A stretch of 64,000 bases of DNA, from positions 5,747-69,746 of the forward strand of contig QANZ01013920.1 in NCBI GenBank assembly GCA_003254925.1, written 5' to 3'. Position numbers and translations under genes: made by a program. Positions 47,460 to 59,957 of this stretch are shown piece by piece. How positions within the stretch are numbered: the stretch's first letter is position 1; the number at the start of each line of letters is the position of its first letter. Origin of the DNA: Chamaecrista fasciculata. Its lineage: Eukaryota > Streptophyta > Magnoliopsida > Fabales > Fabaceae. Under the pieces are notes generated by a model. It did not search any database. It had not been told where the DNA came from and saw only the letters and a list, made by a program, of their open reading frames with translations.

Positions 47460-50400
47460 CAGCCGAAATGGGAATGCTCGCAATATCAGACTGTAATAGT
47501 TTTAAAAAATAAAAAATAAAAAATGAAAACATTAAAATAAATGTGATCAGTTTTTTCCTCCAAAACTTTATTTTCCGGAGAAAAAATAACGAATTCATGA
47601 CATGAGATTTCTTTCCTTTTTTTTCTTTTTACTTGTGTGTGGGAGCAGTGGAATCAACGGGTGATGAAGCATGGGCACCTTGATACGACGCGCCGCATCC
47701 TTAAGATTTTGACACGTTGTGCAATTGGGTCCCACAGAGAAGATCTGGACCAATGAAGAAACATCAACGGTGCTGAGTAATCATATGACCCCAATCTCGA
47801 ATATTGCAATGGCAGTCACGTGAGGGCCAAGATACCCGGTTCACTTAATATTAATCGGTCAAATTTGTTTTGACCAAACCAAAGGGATCTTCTTCCCTCC
47901 TAATTTATTTACCTTTCTCCCTTATGTTATGCCTGAGAAACTTGAAACGGTAAAGGGGTAATTCAGTAATATCTCGAGTATCTGGAAACACTTCATTTTG
48001 TGCTGGCCAGTGTGGTGGGCCAATCACAGTTTTGTAGCGGTTAAAGATTAAATAAGAATTATTATTCCCAATTAAACATTGATTTCGGTTTCGTTTTATA
48101 ACAGGTTTTTATTATTTACTTTTTACAGCTAAGAACTAACGTGGCGGGCAACCTAGAATTCGCCGCCATTTAACAAATCGGTTCTGTACGTCTCTGGGTT
48201 TTTTCTGTTCACTGTTTGTAGTATCGAGATATGCCCATTCCACGCGCCTAAGAGCCTCGTGTAACACACTCTTCTATACTCTCTAGTGGCACTCCTGTGT
48301 GCAACCAAGTGAAGTGAAGTAGTGTGGTTTATAATTATTATTATATTTTAAATCGACCTTTGCCTACGTTTAAATGGGACGACAGGCTTTGACCCACTTT
48401 AGTAACCTTTTGAATTTAATTTAAATTTTAGTAACGTTTTGAGAATGAATTCAATTCCACGACATCATGTTAGAGCCATTCATTCATTCATTATTCAGTC
48501 ATTAAAATGTTCAAATTATTTCCCTTTCAAACATTTTTATATGAAACAATGCAAGGAGTGTGTTTCTTTCTTCGCTTTTGTATTACACAAACATTATTCC
48601 GCATTATTATTATTTCAATGCTAGGCTACAGCTGCCTACATGGCTAATTTGGGGAAGGGAATGTTTGGTTAGTATCTTATGAAGTCAAATGATATATAAG
48701 AAGAAGGCAATTTTTCTTTGACGATGGATGGGTTTCTTTAAAATCAAGCAATTGAAGAATGTTATATATATTATGTATCCACCAGTCAACAATTTATAAT
48801 GATTACATATAATAAATAATCAAACTTGAATGCAAAATCTTTCACAGATTGACATTCCTCGTATCCATCTATCTATCCCATTGTGCAATCAATCAATTAC
48901 TTAATTTGAATCCTTTACAATTTTTTACTGATACGCTATAATTATACCGTTGGTTGTAGTAGTATGTATTTGCTTACACTAATTAAGCAACTTAAAAATA
49001 AAACCATGGTTTCATTCAAAATTTGCTAGAAAAGGCGTACATTGGCTTTTGAAATCACGTCTTTTTTAGGCACATGTAAGAAAACTACTAAATGTAAGAT
49101 GACATAGATAGCAATAGCAATATAGCATTTTTTGTTTCCTTTAGAAGAGAAAAGAGAAAAAGGCTTTATGTATGAAGAGCGCGTGTGATTGAGATGTATA
49201 AAAAAATATATGGAGCATAGTGAAGGAGGGATACGTTGCCTAGCGCAGAGGCGCACACATCGCTCTTGGCAAAGATTTCGCAGGAGTCTGTGGGACCCAC
49301 TTTATATTACACACGACCACACCTTCCTTTACTTTTTCTCAAATAACAAACTTTCTCTTACTTCCGAAAAATATCATCCCTTTCCCTTTTTTTTTTCCCT
49401 TCTTTTATTAACTTCATAATAACTAATTACAACCCCATCTTTTACAGTTTTACCATCATCCTTCCACTCTACTTTTCTTTTTCAGTTCTTCACTAGTATA
49501 TATAATTTTCTAGTTTTTTTCATGCAATTTTTCACATTACGTGAGACTATTAACCAATAAGAATGAATAAATATGTCATTTAATTTTTTTTAAAAATTAA
49601 TTAGTTCATTTTCATTTATGTTGACGGGCTACTTTATTGTTAATCAATGATACATTATACACGACCTAACACCTGTAATTTACATGTACAACACCAATCA
49701 TGCTTTATATATAGTGCTAAATATTCAATATATAGAGTATATAGAGGGACGGAAAAGTTGAGTTCATGATTATTTTCAAATGATTTTTAAAAAAAATGAA
49801 AAGGAAAATGTGATTTGGCCTCAATTTTACGCACAACGATTGGTTTCTTTTTGTCTAGTTACCGGAAGCCAAGAGGCGTATATGACTGCGTTCGTTCACT
49901 CGACTAGCCGTTTGTATGAGAGCTCCAAAAACTAGGGAAGTGAAGCTAATATACATACATGGTTCAAATTGCATATATTCTCCTTCTTGTGCTTATCAAA
50001 CAAATTTATCAATAACAATACAAACAATCCAAATTTGAACTTTATTAGCCGATGATACTCTATGCCTGGTGCCTACTAATACGAAGACAATCATCCCTCA
50101 CTATTGAAATCTTGACTTTAATTTTGTCAAATTTACTAATTTGATTAAAAACAAACAAACATAGTAATCGGAATCGGAATAAAAAGGTGATGGGCCAAGT
50201 CCGGCCCTAAGAAAAATATCTCATAATATTACGCGTACAACTAGAACACTAAAACAGTGCATAAAACAAGGAGAGGCCGACCTATTTGGTTTTATCTCAA
50301 CATTTTAAAAAACAACGAACAAAAATATTTAAAAAACAAAATTATGACAAGTGGACGACTTGTTCATATTTCCGATCGACCTGGCTTTCATACGTCCACC

Positions 50401-51773
50401 TTTCAACGACGTCGTTAAGTGGCATCTAATGATTGGTGGTTGGGCTTTCTCATTCAACATTAGGCAATTTTTGTAAAACGGAACAAAAAAAGTGCCATTA
50501 AAATTGCGCAAGAAATCACAAAACTGCTTTTTGCCGATTTGGATGGGAAGGCTGTTTTGGTTTATGTAGCATCCGTTTGTGGATATATGTATGTGGTTTC
50601 AAGCTATTTGAGACTCAAGTCTTATTATTTAAACCCTTATTTTTGTGACTTAAGATATGTTGCTAACTATAACGTAATATTATGAATTAGAGTAACGAAA
50701 TAAATAGAATTATTTATAAATGATGAATGATTTTAAATGTATATTGTTGTATGTAGGTAAGTATTTATGTATGTAAGTGTACACGCATGCAAGAGAAAAT
50801 TGAAAGGAGGTATGGAGGTAATTATGGGGTAGGTGGTGTCTCACATGATGATGTACGTTTTTGTGGCATTTTGATGAGTGATTGATTATTGGAACACATA
50901 CACCTCTACACAAAACATGTAGTGGGTTTGGTGATTGATGGTACATGTTTGTGTTTACAGTGGTGCGCATAACTTCAGTCATGTGACCTTTGCATTTCAT
51001 GTTCCCCTCAATTGGTTAAAAAGCTATCTATATGTATACTTTTTATTTATCCCGCCACTTCTTTACATATTTCTACAGTTTTTTTTTTCAAAAAAATCAT
51101 CCTACACTCAGTACAAAAATATTTTACATCTTACATAACAAGACATTTTTGATTGATCACAAGTCACAAGATTGAACATCTGAAATTGAACTTAGCATGC
51201 ACTACTTGCTTTTGCAGTTTTTTAGAAAAAAAATTATATATACATTGTTCACAACTTCACATGAAACTAGCTAGCTAGGGGTGTGTACTAATTTAAGGGT
51301 ACGTATAGCGTAGTATGTGTGTGTGTGTGTGTGTGTTTGAAGATCCCATGGATAAATGAAGAAGATAGGAAGGACAAAAATCAAGGTTTGTAGGGTACGT
51401 AGGACCTCGTGTACATATATATGTGTATATTGGAGAACACACTATGAGAGACTGAGAGACTTGCTCATTGAGCCAAGTGAAAGCTTTTACATAAATTAAA
51501 GACACACACACACACATAAGTATAGTATAGCCAAAAACATCAAATTCGACAAAAAAATCACCCCAACTGGGCTCAACTTGTTCATTTGTTTATATATTTA
51601 TCATTTTTAATTAAACACAACCGAAGACTACGTCGTCGTTCTCTTAATTTAATTTCTCGTCCAACACCACGTACTACGTACACAGCTAATCTCTGTGTGT
51701 TGTGCTCAGCACCTCACGTTCTCTTAATTATTATATAATTTGTGTTTTATTCCAGTTTCACTGTTTTAGTAAC
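47460..51773. other. Gene-poor spacer upstream of the CRF gene
   Basis: 47460-48300 may hold distal CRF promoter. The rest is AT-rich with short open frames only, none with family features. A (GT)n microsatellite lies at 51317-51336. No RNA gene recognised. Confidence 0.4.
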
Positions 51774-51781
51774 ACTACGTA

Positions 51782-52530
51782 CAGTGACGGAGTAATATAA
51801 TTATAATTAATATTACTAAATTTTTTTCTTATATAAAATAATCAAATTATATATATATATATTTAATAAGATATTTGAATATTAATAATTAATATAATTA
51901 TAATTATATTGTAGTAAGTTTTTAAGTATTTTTAATAATAAATAAGTATATTATTAAGTTTATTAAGTATTATTAATATATATAAATAATACAAATATTT
52001 TAAAAGGAATGATATGTTGAGATTTAATAAATAAAAGGCAAAAGTACTCTTTTGGTCTCCAAACTTTACACCAATTGTCAATTTCATCTTTAAACTTTTT
52101 TTTTACTGTTAATTTTGTTCCCAATGTTTCATATTTTGTTTCATTTGATTTTTTGCTCTTGGTTTAGCCAAATATTAATTACTAATATGAGATGGAAAAT
52201 TTTAAAATATATGATATTTTGAAAGTTAATAAATAAAATATTCATAAAAGACAACAAAGAAGAGGGACCAATTTAAAAATAATAAACATATGAGGGAACA
52301 AAAGGTAATTTTAGCCAAAAAAGAAATAAGTACATAATAAAACTATAAAAGGCAAAAACCAAGCAGGTGGGTTCGAACCTCTGCCACGAAAGATTGGTGG
52401 GGGGGGGGCAGTTAATTTGCCACTAAACTAAATTTACTTAATTGAACAACAAGTACACATTTTATGTATATATATTAGTAAAATTTTGGGGGGGGGGGCA
52501 TGGCCCCTGCCCCCCGTAGCTCCGTCCCTG
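51782..52530. mobile_element. hAT-type non-autonomous transposon, 8-bp target duplication
   Basis: 749 bp with terminal inverted repeats CAGTGACGGAG / CTCCGTCCCTG and the 8-bp duplication ACTACGTA at 51774-51781 and 52531-52538. The interior is AT-rich and includes two G runs (52399-52408 and 52488-52498), a B-box-like GGGTTCGAACC (about 52369-52379) and a nested foldback MITE (about 52034-52320). No transposase. The right end (TGCCCCCCGTAGCTCCGTCCCTG) is typical of plant hAT ends. Confidence 0.92.
52034..52320. mobile_element. Foldback MITE nested in the hAT element
   Basis: The left end (AAAGGCAAAAGTACTCTTTTGG) pairs imperfectly with the right end (ACAAAAGGTAATTTTAGCCAAA). The interior (CAATTGTCAATTTCATC, GTTAATTTTGTTCCCAATGT) resembles the element at 56098-56470, so the two belong to one family. 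Ends are approximate. Confidence 0.5.
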
Positions 52531-52538
52531 ACTACGTA

Positions 52539-54462
52539 CTATTACTGTTGCTTACTAACAGCACAAGTTGGCCTAGCAGCCTAGCTAATTAAGTCAATGA
52601 GAATCAATTAGTCCAAGATCCTCCTTTGAATTTTTTTGTTTAATCACTGTTAATCAATCTTCAATTTCTACTAACAAATCCCTCTCTGTCCCTACGCACA
52701 TGCTCTTGATTTCAGAGTAAACGCCTCATCTCCTTACTGTTACAATTTAATTACTACTAATTTTGGTCTAACTTACAATTCAGATCCATTTGTACTATAT
52801 TTATTTTTTCATTGTGTTTATGTGAGTGTGTATATATTATGATTAGAGATCTTATTATAGAACAAAGTTCTAGGTGCTGAATTATATAAGTTGTTTTATA
52901 TACCATTCTTTTTTAAATCCATTCAATTTAATTTCATTTCTTGCTTTCTTGATCATGGAATAATTTAATGAGACGATAAGAATAAATTTTAAGAAGAGGG
53001 GAAAGGAAAATTAAACTAGTTGCTCTGAAATTTTGGTTTTGGACATAACATTTATGTATATATAACTATATGTAATGTAGTGTGTGATTAATTAGTAATC
53101 CCTATGTTTCAGTAATAAATCCCAAAAACACATTAAGTAATTAATGAAACCAAGATCTATTCTAAAAAGAAGGGTCATTTTGTTTCAGAACTTGGAAGCT
53201 TTATTATCATGTGGGTCTTAATTAATATCTGTGTTCGGTGTTGTTAGATCAAACAACGTAGCTCGCTTTTCCATAGAAACCAGAAATTAAAGAATGTATT
53301 ACAGTGATGGCAAGATGCTGGATGGATGGTGAGTTTTAAAATTAATGACACATGCAAACACATACAGTACTTCTCACACTTGATAATATATATATTCATT
53401 TTGTTCTTCACTGAGAAACGAGTCCATATCCTTCTCTTCGAAGCAAGAGATGTTGGTTTTCTTTCTCTGTCTTACTCTGTGTGTGTGAGAGAAAGAGAGA
53501 GTGAAAGAGACATAACTTTGAACCAGAAGACTGTTATTTCAGGATAATTAAAAAAAATAATTATTTATAATATCTTTTTGATTTCTCAGTTCGTTTGCTG
53601 TAAAAATCTTTATGACAAATGATGGCTACCATTTAATTTTTATCCCTCAGTAACTCAAGATATATACACTTACTTGATAACATCATTGTGGTTGGTAGGA
53701 TAATTCTTGCTTAGCAAGTCGGCAAGTCAACTTGGCACGTGCTTCTCTTTCTTTCCTCTTTCCTCTTTTTTTAGCAGTTAGAAATTAGGATCAAAGGGCA
53801 ATCAGTAATTAATTGAAATATATTTATAAGAAATTACTTTTGCACAATTAAATTGGAAAATAAAATTTCCCCTTTATGTGAAAGAATTTCCTATCGAAAC
53901 AAAGATGCTGCGATGAGCATATTTCCCAAAAAGGAAACCAAAGAAAAAGTTAAAAATTAAAAAGAGGAAAAGAAAGACATTATGTAATGTTATTATGTAG
54001 TTTTTTCCCCCCTTCTTTCCTTTTTTCCTTTATAAGTGATGAAAAGAAAGATTTGCCTCACTATACTTTTCTCGTTTAAGTTTCTCTTTTTTTCTATTCC
54101 AAAGTAAGTATAGAAGCCTTTTGCCCACGAGTTGAGTAAAATTTTAATTGATTAAAGTCATATTTCGTTGTTGAAATGCAACTTTATTTCTTGTCAAGCT
54201 TATTTTATAGAGGTTAAAGAATCAGATTTGCCTATAGCTATATGCCTTTTCGTTATTCATCTTTCTTTTTCATGCATTTTTAGTGAACTACCACTATCAC
54301 TGATAATATTTACTGCCACTTTTGGGTTTGGGGTGGGACCACATTAATGCACTTTTTACTCTTTATATGTAGTTTAAGGTCCATTTGACATTAATTAATG
54401 TGTATATATATATATATATAAACTACAAGAATTACTAAATGGAGNACTACAAGAATTACTAA
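52539..54462. other. AT-rich spacer
   Basis: Contains a GA/GT-rich microsatellite at 53479-53510 and a TA run at 54402-54420. No gene recognised. Confidence 0.4.
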
Positions 54463-54624
54463 GGCCCAGTTCGTNACCACAATCATTACATACCCATTTT
54501 AATAATTTCACACAAATAATCAACAATCATCCAAACACCACTACAAAAATAAACAAATTTGATTATAATCAAAACATGATTATAATCAAAACAAATTCTA
54601 AAAAAAACGGAAACGAACTGACCC
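54463..54624. mobile_element. Tourist-like (PIF/Harbinger) MITE, TAA target duplication
   Basis: 162 bp with ends GGCCCAGTTCGT... and ...ACGAACTGACCC (inverted, two mismatches), flanked by TAA at 54460-54462 and 54625-54627. The interior holds paired GATTATAATC words. Just left of it, before an N at 54445, the sequence also contains the uninterrupted target (ACTACAAGAATTACTAAATG then GAG), so an empty and a filled allele seem to be joined in the assembly. Confidence 0.8.
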
Positions 54625-55382
54625 TAAATGGAGTTGTATCAGTTGCACTAACAATATTGATATGTATATATATTGTCTGCATATATTTCATAAAATTCTC
54701 GGGACTAAGCTGGTATTAATATGATTACATGAGAATTTCAAAAATGAAAATTAAATAGAAAACACATGCACGAGTACTATAGCTAGTTAAGTTGAATATA
54801 GAGGTGTGGTAGGATTCAAATTTTCAATTCAATAGATTGTGGAAGAAGATTCACTCCTATTGAAGCAGATCACGTGACTCTCTGGAAAATTTTTGAGTTA
54901 CTTAAACAATAATATCTTTACAAAGCATTCATCTATTAATTAATCTTTGCAAAAGGGAGGTTTAGGACGTGCGTGAAAGACTGACAATGGTATCACTTGT
55001 TCACTACTACCACGTTTAATATATTTGGACCGTTCACAAACTCTGTTCCAAAAAAATAAATCAAAATTCCTCAGAGCATTTTGCCAGGAAACTAATTTTA
55101 AGAAAAGTAAAAACATTTTATGACTTTAAAGCATTACGTGTTGGTCCTTAAACTATTAAAAAGCACAAATATTTTATATCAGACTCAAATTAGGAAGACA
55201 AAGAAAATGTAGGTAAAAAAGTTGTGCATATAGAAATTTGAGAAAGATTAAAATAAATNAGCTAAGAAAATATCATGTGGCTGATTATTGGGGCAACGAT
55301 GATATTGTTCGCAAAGCACTAAATGTTCGAAAGGTTTGATCAGCTTGTTTCTTGCATCTCAATAATTTATCTTTAAATATTA
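54625..55382. other. AT-rich spacer
   Basis: No feature seen besides a single ambiguous base at 55259. Confidence 0.4.
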
Positions 55383-55902
55383 AAGGCTTAAGTGCACTTT
55401 TGGTCTCATAATTACGATAAAGGTTTCATTTTGGTCCCATAACTTTTTTTGTTGCAATTTTGGTCCCATAACTATGACAAAGGTTTCATTTTGGTTCCAT
55501 AACTTTTTTTTTNACTTTGGTGAAGGTCTCAATTTGGTCTTATAGCTTTTTTTTTTTTTGCAATTTTGGTCTCATAACTTCTGAAAACGTCTCACCATTG
55601 GTTTCAAGTTGATTTTCATCCATTTTCTGCCGTTAAAGCTGATCTAACACACTGAGTTGAATGATGACATGACAAATATGGGTGAAGTGGATTTAACGAC
55701 AGATAATAGATGAAAATCAGCTTGGGACCAATGGTGAGACGTTTTCAAAAGTTATGGGACCAAAATTGCAACAAAAAAAGGTTATGAAACCAAATTGAGA
55801 CCTTTGCCAAAGTTATGAGACCAAAATTGCAACAAAAAAAAGTTATGGGACCAATTTGAGATCTTTGCCAAAGTTATATGACCAAAAGTGCACTTTAGCC
55901 TT
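55383..55902. mobile_element. Foldback MITE, ends AAGGCTTAAGTGCACTTTTG / CAAAAGTGCACTTTAGCCTT
   Basis: About 520 bp with long inverted arms made of 'TTTTGGTCCCATAACTTTT' units; the right arm answers with 'AAAAGTTATGGGACCAAAAT'. The middle holds ATGACATGACAAATATGG-type unique sequence. An N at 55513 lies in one arm. No coding capacity. Probably Mutator-like by analogy with the others; a clear target duplication was not found. Confidence 0.75.
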
Positions 55903-56097
55903 ATTATTATTATTTGCCTGAATCTCTCTGATTATTTGATAGGCTTATAATGTAGTATTTGAACGATCACCAACAAATTATAATAGGTTAAAGCTATACA
56001 AGAAAATAGTTTGATACATAGATGAGAATTAATACATAGAAAATAGTAAAAGGTAATGCTATAAAACATTTGTGTGTTCTTACACCCGGTCAATAGA
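55903..56097. other. Short AT-rich spacer
   Basis: No feature seen. Confidence 0.4.
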
Positions 56098-56470
56098 GTT
56101 TTTTTCTAGATAAAAATACTAATTTTATCCTCAAACTTTACACAACTTATCAATTTTGTCCCTTTATTTTTGCGATTAATTTCGTATCTAATGTTTTACA
56201 TTTTGGTCAACTTTTATATTTTAACTTTTAACTAATTTATTTCAATAAATTAACGTCAAACTACATATTGATTTTCAATCTGATTATGATTTGAGTTCAT
56301 TTTTCTATCAATTTTACATTACATATTATTAGTTATGTAGATTTTGTTGTTAATATTTAGCTAAATTAAGAATAAATAATTAAATTAATCAAAATGTGAA
56401 ACATTGAAGACGGCTAAAAAAATGAAAACAAAATTAGTAATTGGTGTAAAATTGAAGGACAACTTTAGTG
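56098..56470. mobile_element. Foldback MITE related to the one at 52034
   Basis: Left part TACTAATTTTATCCTCAAAC and right part TTGAAGGACAACTTTAGTG pair imperfectly. The interior (CAATTTTGTCCCTTTAT, AATGTTTTACATTTTGG / CAAAATGTGAAACATT) is inverted. Similar in sequence and layout to 52034-52320. Ends approximate. Confidence 0.5.
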
Positions 56471-57157
56471 CTGTTGCATTCTTCTTTAAGCAAATCCCAA
56501 TAATAAAACATAAATAGATAGTGGGTGATTAATCAAGAAAGCACATAATAGGAGAGCTACATCAACTTTGAAGAGACACTCTTAAAATTATGAGACATAT
56601 ATACTTTCAAAACTGAATTAAGACGATAACTAAAAATAGATAAGTTTTCTAATATATAATATCCCAATTTGCTAAACAAGCAGTATTCATAATTTGGAGT
56701 ATATATGAAAATGAGATTAGTGGAAAGGGCAGGCACGGCTAATGCGCTAAAGCGACGTGTGTTTTGTCGCCAAATTTCATGACACACTACGCTCATTGGT
56801 CAGCGCCGGTTGCCGGCGCTGTTTAAGGTGAACCGGTAATTAAGTGGCACGTGTAATTCGTCATGTGCTGATGACGTGGCATTAATTACTCGATACAAAA
56901 TGTTGGATAAAAATACGATTAAGCTTAACATAAATAAGCCTCGCGTTTTGGTACGTGTTTATTCATTTCCCTAAATTTCGATCCCATACTAGTATGAAAT
57001 ATGAGGCAGAAGTGTGAGGATTTGGTAGTAGTACTGTGTATAAGTATAGCACAAAGCGTAATGTGGATCAACGTATATGTCAATTTAGATTCTAATTTAA
57101 AGATGAGAGAAAAATAAATATCCAAATTGCTTATATGCAATGTGTATATATATATTA
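56471..57157. other. Spacer with clustered ACGTG boxes
   Basis: 56740-56890 is GC-richer and holds GCCGGTTGCCGGC, a GCACGTGT G-box-like site, TGACGTGG and GCGACGTGT. It looks like promoter DNA, but no adjacent gene could be recognised. Confidence 0.4.
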
Positions 57158-57687
57158 GGTCAAATAGGCATTTTGATCCTCAAATTGTGAGATTAGTTTC
57201 ATTTTAGTTATAAAATTATTTTTTATTTTGTTTTAGTCCTCAATTTTTTTCATTTGTTCTATCGTTATTCTAAAATGTAATTTTTTTAGATTCTACCGTT
57301 ATTTCTAATTTGATTGCTGAAATTAACTATTTCTCTCATATATATATATGTGTGTGTCATAATAAGTGAGTTACTAAAAATATAAAGAATTTTATTTTTC
57401 ACTTTTTTTTAAAAAGTCAATCACAAATTTATCTTCACTTTGTAACTAAAAATGCTAATTTGTTTTCTCTTTGTCAATTCACTTATTATGACACATATAT
57501 TAAAGAAATGACTTATTTAAATTGTCCAAAGTTATAAATAATGGTATATATAAAATAGATAAAACCACACATTGGGATCAAAACAGAACAAATGTGAAAG
57601 TTTTAGATCTAAAATGGAACAAAAAATAATTTTAGGACCAAAATGAAACTTATCTCATATTTTGAGGATCAAATTGAAGTTTTGACC
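57158..57687. mobile_element. Foldback MITE, ends GGTCAAA / TTTGACC-like
   Basis: About 530 bp. The left arm GGTCAAATAGGCATTTTGAT then CCTCAAA is answered by TTTGAGG then ATCAAATTGAAGTTTTGACC. Arms also match through TTTCATTTTAG / CCAAAATGAAAC and AAAATTATTTTTTATTTTGT. No coding capacity; target duplication obscured by TA repeats. Confidence 0.75.
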
Positions 57688-59428
57688 ATATATATGTTTT
57701 CCTTTTCTCTCCCAAACTTTATGTATTCCCGTGATTTAACAAGTATAGAGCCAACATAAATGGGTTTGTTTACAGACATACAGAATAATGTTTGGTTTGT
57801 TGCTGGTCAAAAACAAGATAAAAAGGGAGGGAAAGAAAAGAGAGTAAAGAAATTAAAGTATTAAACAACCAAAACAAAAGAATGAGAATTAATGTATATA
57901 GGAAGCTAAAGCCAGGGAATAAGGGGGATTTGGTAGATGAATAGCTTAAGGCCAAAAAACCTGTCCTGTAAAAGCTTAACTCACTGATTTTCTGTAGGGA
58001 ATCCATTAAATTTGGCTAAGTGAGCTGAACTTTATTCCAACTCTATTATGCCAAATTAAAATCCTGATATTTATATTATTGCCAGACATGTGAATTTCTT
58101 CACCTTGTCTTTTCAAAATTGAAGTTGATTCCTCTTTCAACTTATTGGCAAAATTCATTTTGGGTACATACCATTATTTGAAACTCTGAGTGGGCTGCAT
58201 GAGAACCCACCTCCATAATTCTTCTGCTTCTTCAGTAATACCGAATACTATAATATTAATTACGATTAGAAGTGATTAATCATCGACAACTCCAGCTAAG
58301 AAACTGCATTGACTCCAAGTAATGACATGTAAAATTCCACTGTTTATAACTTTATATTATTAGTTATCTATCTTCATTGTATCGTACCGAAATATTTATG
58401 GTTTGTCCTCAGAAAAGACAAAGCCTCAAGTACGTGGAACTGAGATTAAGTCTTTAATTACTTTTACAACCTAATGAACCAGATTTTCAGGGGCCATGCT
58501 CTTAAATCCACTCGTGGGCACGACCCATTCGCTATTATTTAATTATTAATGTAAATATATTTATAATAATATGATTGATTAATTATTTATGAAAATAGAA
58601 TATCTTTCTTTTTTTTTTTGGCCTGAAAAAATAGAATATCTTTCTTATGAAAAAATATATAATATCATAAGTATACATGTTGGACACGTCGGATTGTCTA
58701 TATAAAAAAGGAGATATTCAGTACACCCATGAAAATAAATAATATTAAACAAACGCACAAGACATGGGCCATGACACTGCGCTTAGATATTTAAACACTT
58801 TTATTAATTATTGTTAATTATATTGAATCATAAAAGTAAGGCTTTGTGGGTTGGCTTTTCTTCTCGGCTGATAAATTAATCAATATAATAGAAGTTGGCA
58901 TTCCCAGGCCTTTTTGTCCGTTAATTTTTTGTTAGTTTGCTAGCTGGTATTTACTGTTATTACTTATTAGTCTTTATACTCAGCAAAAAGACATAAAATG
59001 TATAAATACATTATTTTTTTTGTTCAGATAATAAAAAGTATAATCCAGGCCAATGGGTTATTGCGAAGCTCAAGGTATGACCAAAATAATGCAGCTGATA
59101 GGATAAAATAATTCATTTGAATCCAATATTCACGATTTAGTTTTGTGTGTAATCATACTAAAAATAATGTTTTCTTCAAGTTTCATGAAATTAAGCCAAT
59201 ATCTTAATGAGCTTAAGATAACAGTCTGTTGAGTAGCTTCATAAATGCTGGACTCACATACGCTTCAAAAGTACGCAACTATAAGTGAAAATCATGGAAA
59301 ATTCAAGAAAAAAAAAAGCACTCAATCATACAGCAATGTTTTCAACTTACTTAATAGCTGCTGTAAAGTATATATAAACAAGGAAGGAAACTTAAAGTTT
59401 TTTTTTTAAAAAAATATAATTTTATATT
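57688..59428. other. AT-rich spacer
   Basis: Holds the micro-retroposon at 58592-58646. The open frame at 57770-58006 (minus) shows only hydrophobic low-complexity sequence and is not called. Confidence 0.4.
58592..58646 (-). mobile_element. Micro-retroposon: TTCAGGCC + poly(A), 19-bp target duplication
   Basis: On the minus strand the 17-bp insert (58611-58627) reads TTCAGGCCAAAAAAAAA. It is flanked by two perfect copies of AAAATAGAATATCTTTCTT (58592-58610 and 58628-58646). It is the clearest of the five. Confidence 0.85.
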
Positions 59429-59948
59429 GGCTAAAGTCTCAAATTGGTCCCTTGTGTATGGGGTAGATTTTAAATTAGTCCCTTATCTTTCATTTGTTTC
59501 GAATTGGTCCTACATGCTTTCATGATGTTTCAAATTGGTCCTAACAATATTAAATGTGGTCATATCTCTCTAATTCCAAACTCAAATACAACGAATCCAA
59601 GGCTATGAGTTTCTTTTGACGAGTACTTTAGGACCATCAACAAACAGGGTCATATTGAGTTCCAAAAGCAGATAACTCGCTTACGGTTAAACAAGTGATG
59701 TTGGTCATATCTTCTTTCATTTCAAGTCAAAATACGACAACTTCGAAACCATGTATTAACTCTTGAAAAGTTATTTTTCTGTCCAGTTAAAATCCCTAGC
59801 AAATGAAGTCAAATCTCGTCAAGAAAATAAATTTGGGGGCAATTTGAAATGTCATGAAAACATACAATATCAGTCTAAAACAAATAACAGATAAAGGACC
59901 AATTTAAAATCTATCCCACACATAAGGGACCAATTTGAGACTTTGGCC
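59429..59948. mobile_element. Mutator-like foldback MITE, 520 bp, 9-bp target duplication
   Basis: Ends GGCTAAAGTCTCAAATTGGT / ACCAATTTGAGACTTTGGCC pair over more than 60 bp and the element folds back over nearly all its length. A 9-bp duplication TTTTATATT flanks it (59420-59428 and 59949-59957). It is a sibling of 30766-31501, and its middle resembles the inner arms of the large foldback at 23170-24830. Confidence 0.92.
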
Positions 59949-59957
59949 TTTTATATT

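Noticed and set aside
52365-52395. B-box-like GGGTTCGAACC suggesting a tRNA
   Set aside because: No A box at the right distance and no cloverleaf; it lies inside the hAT element.
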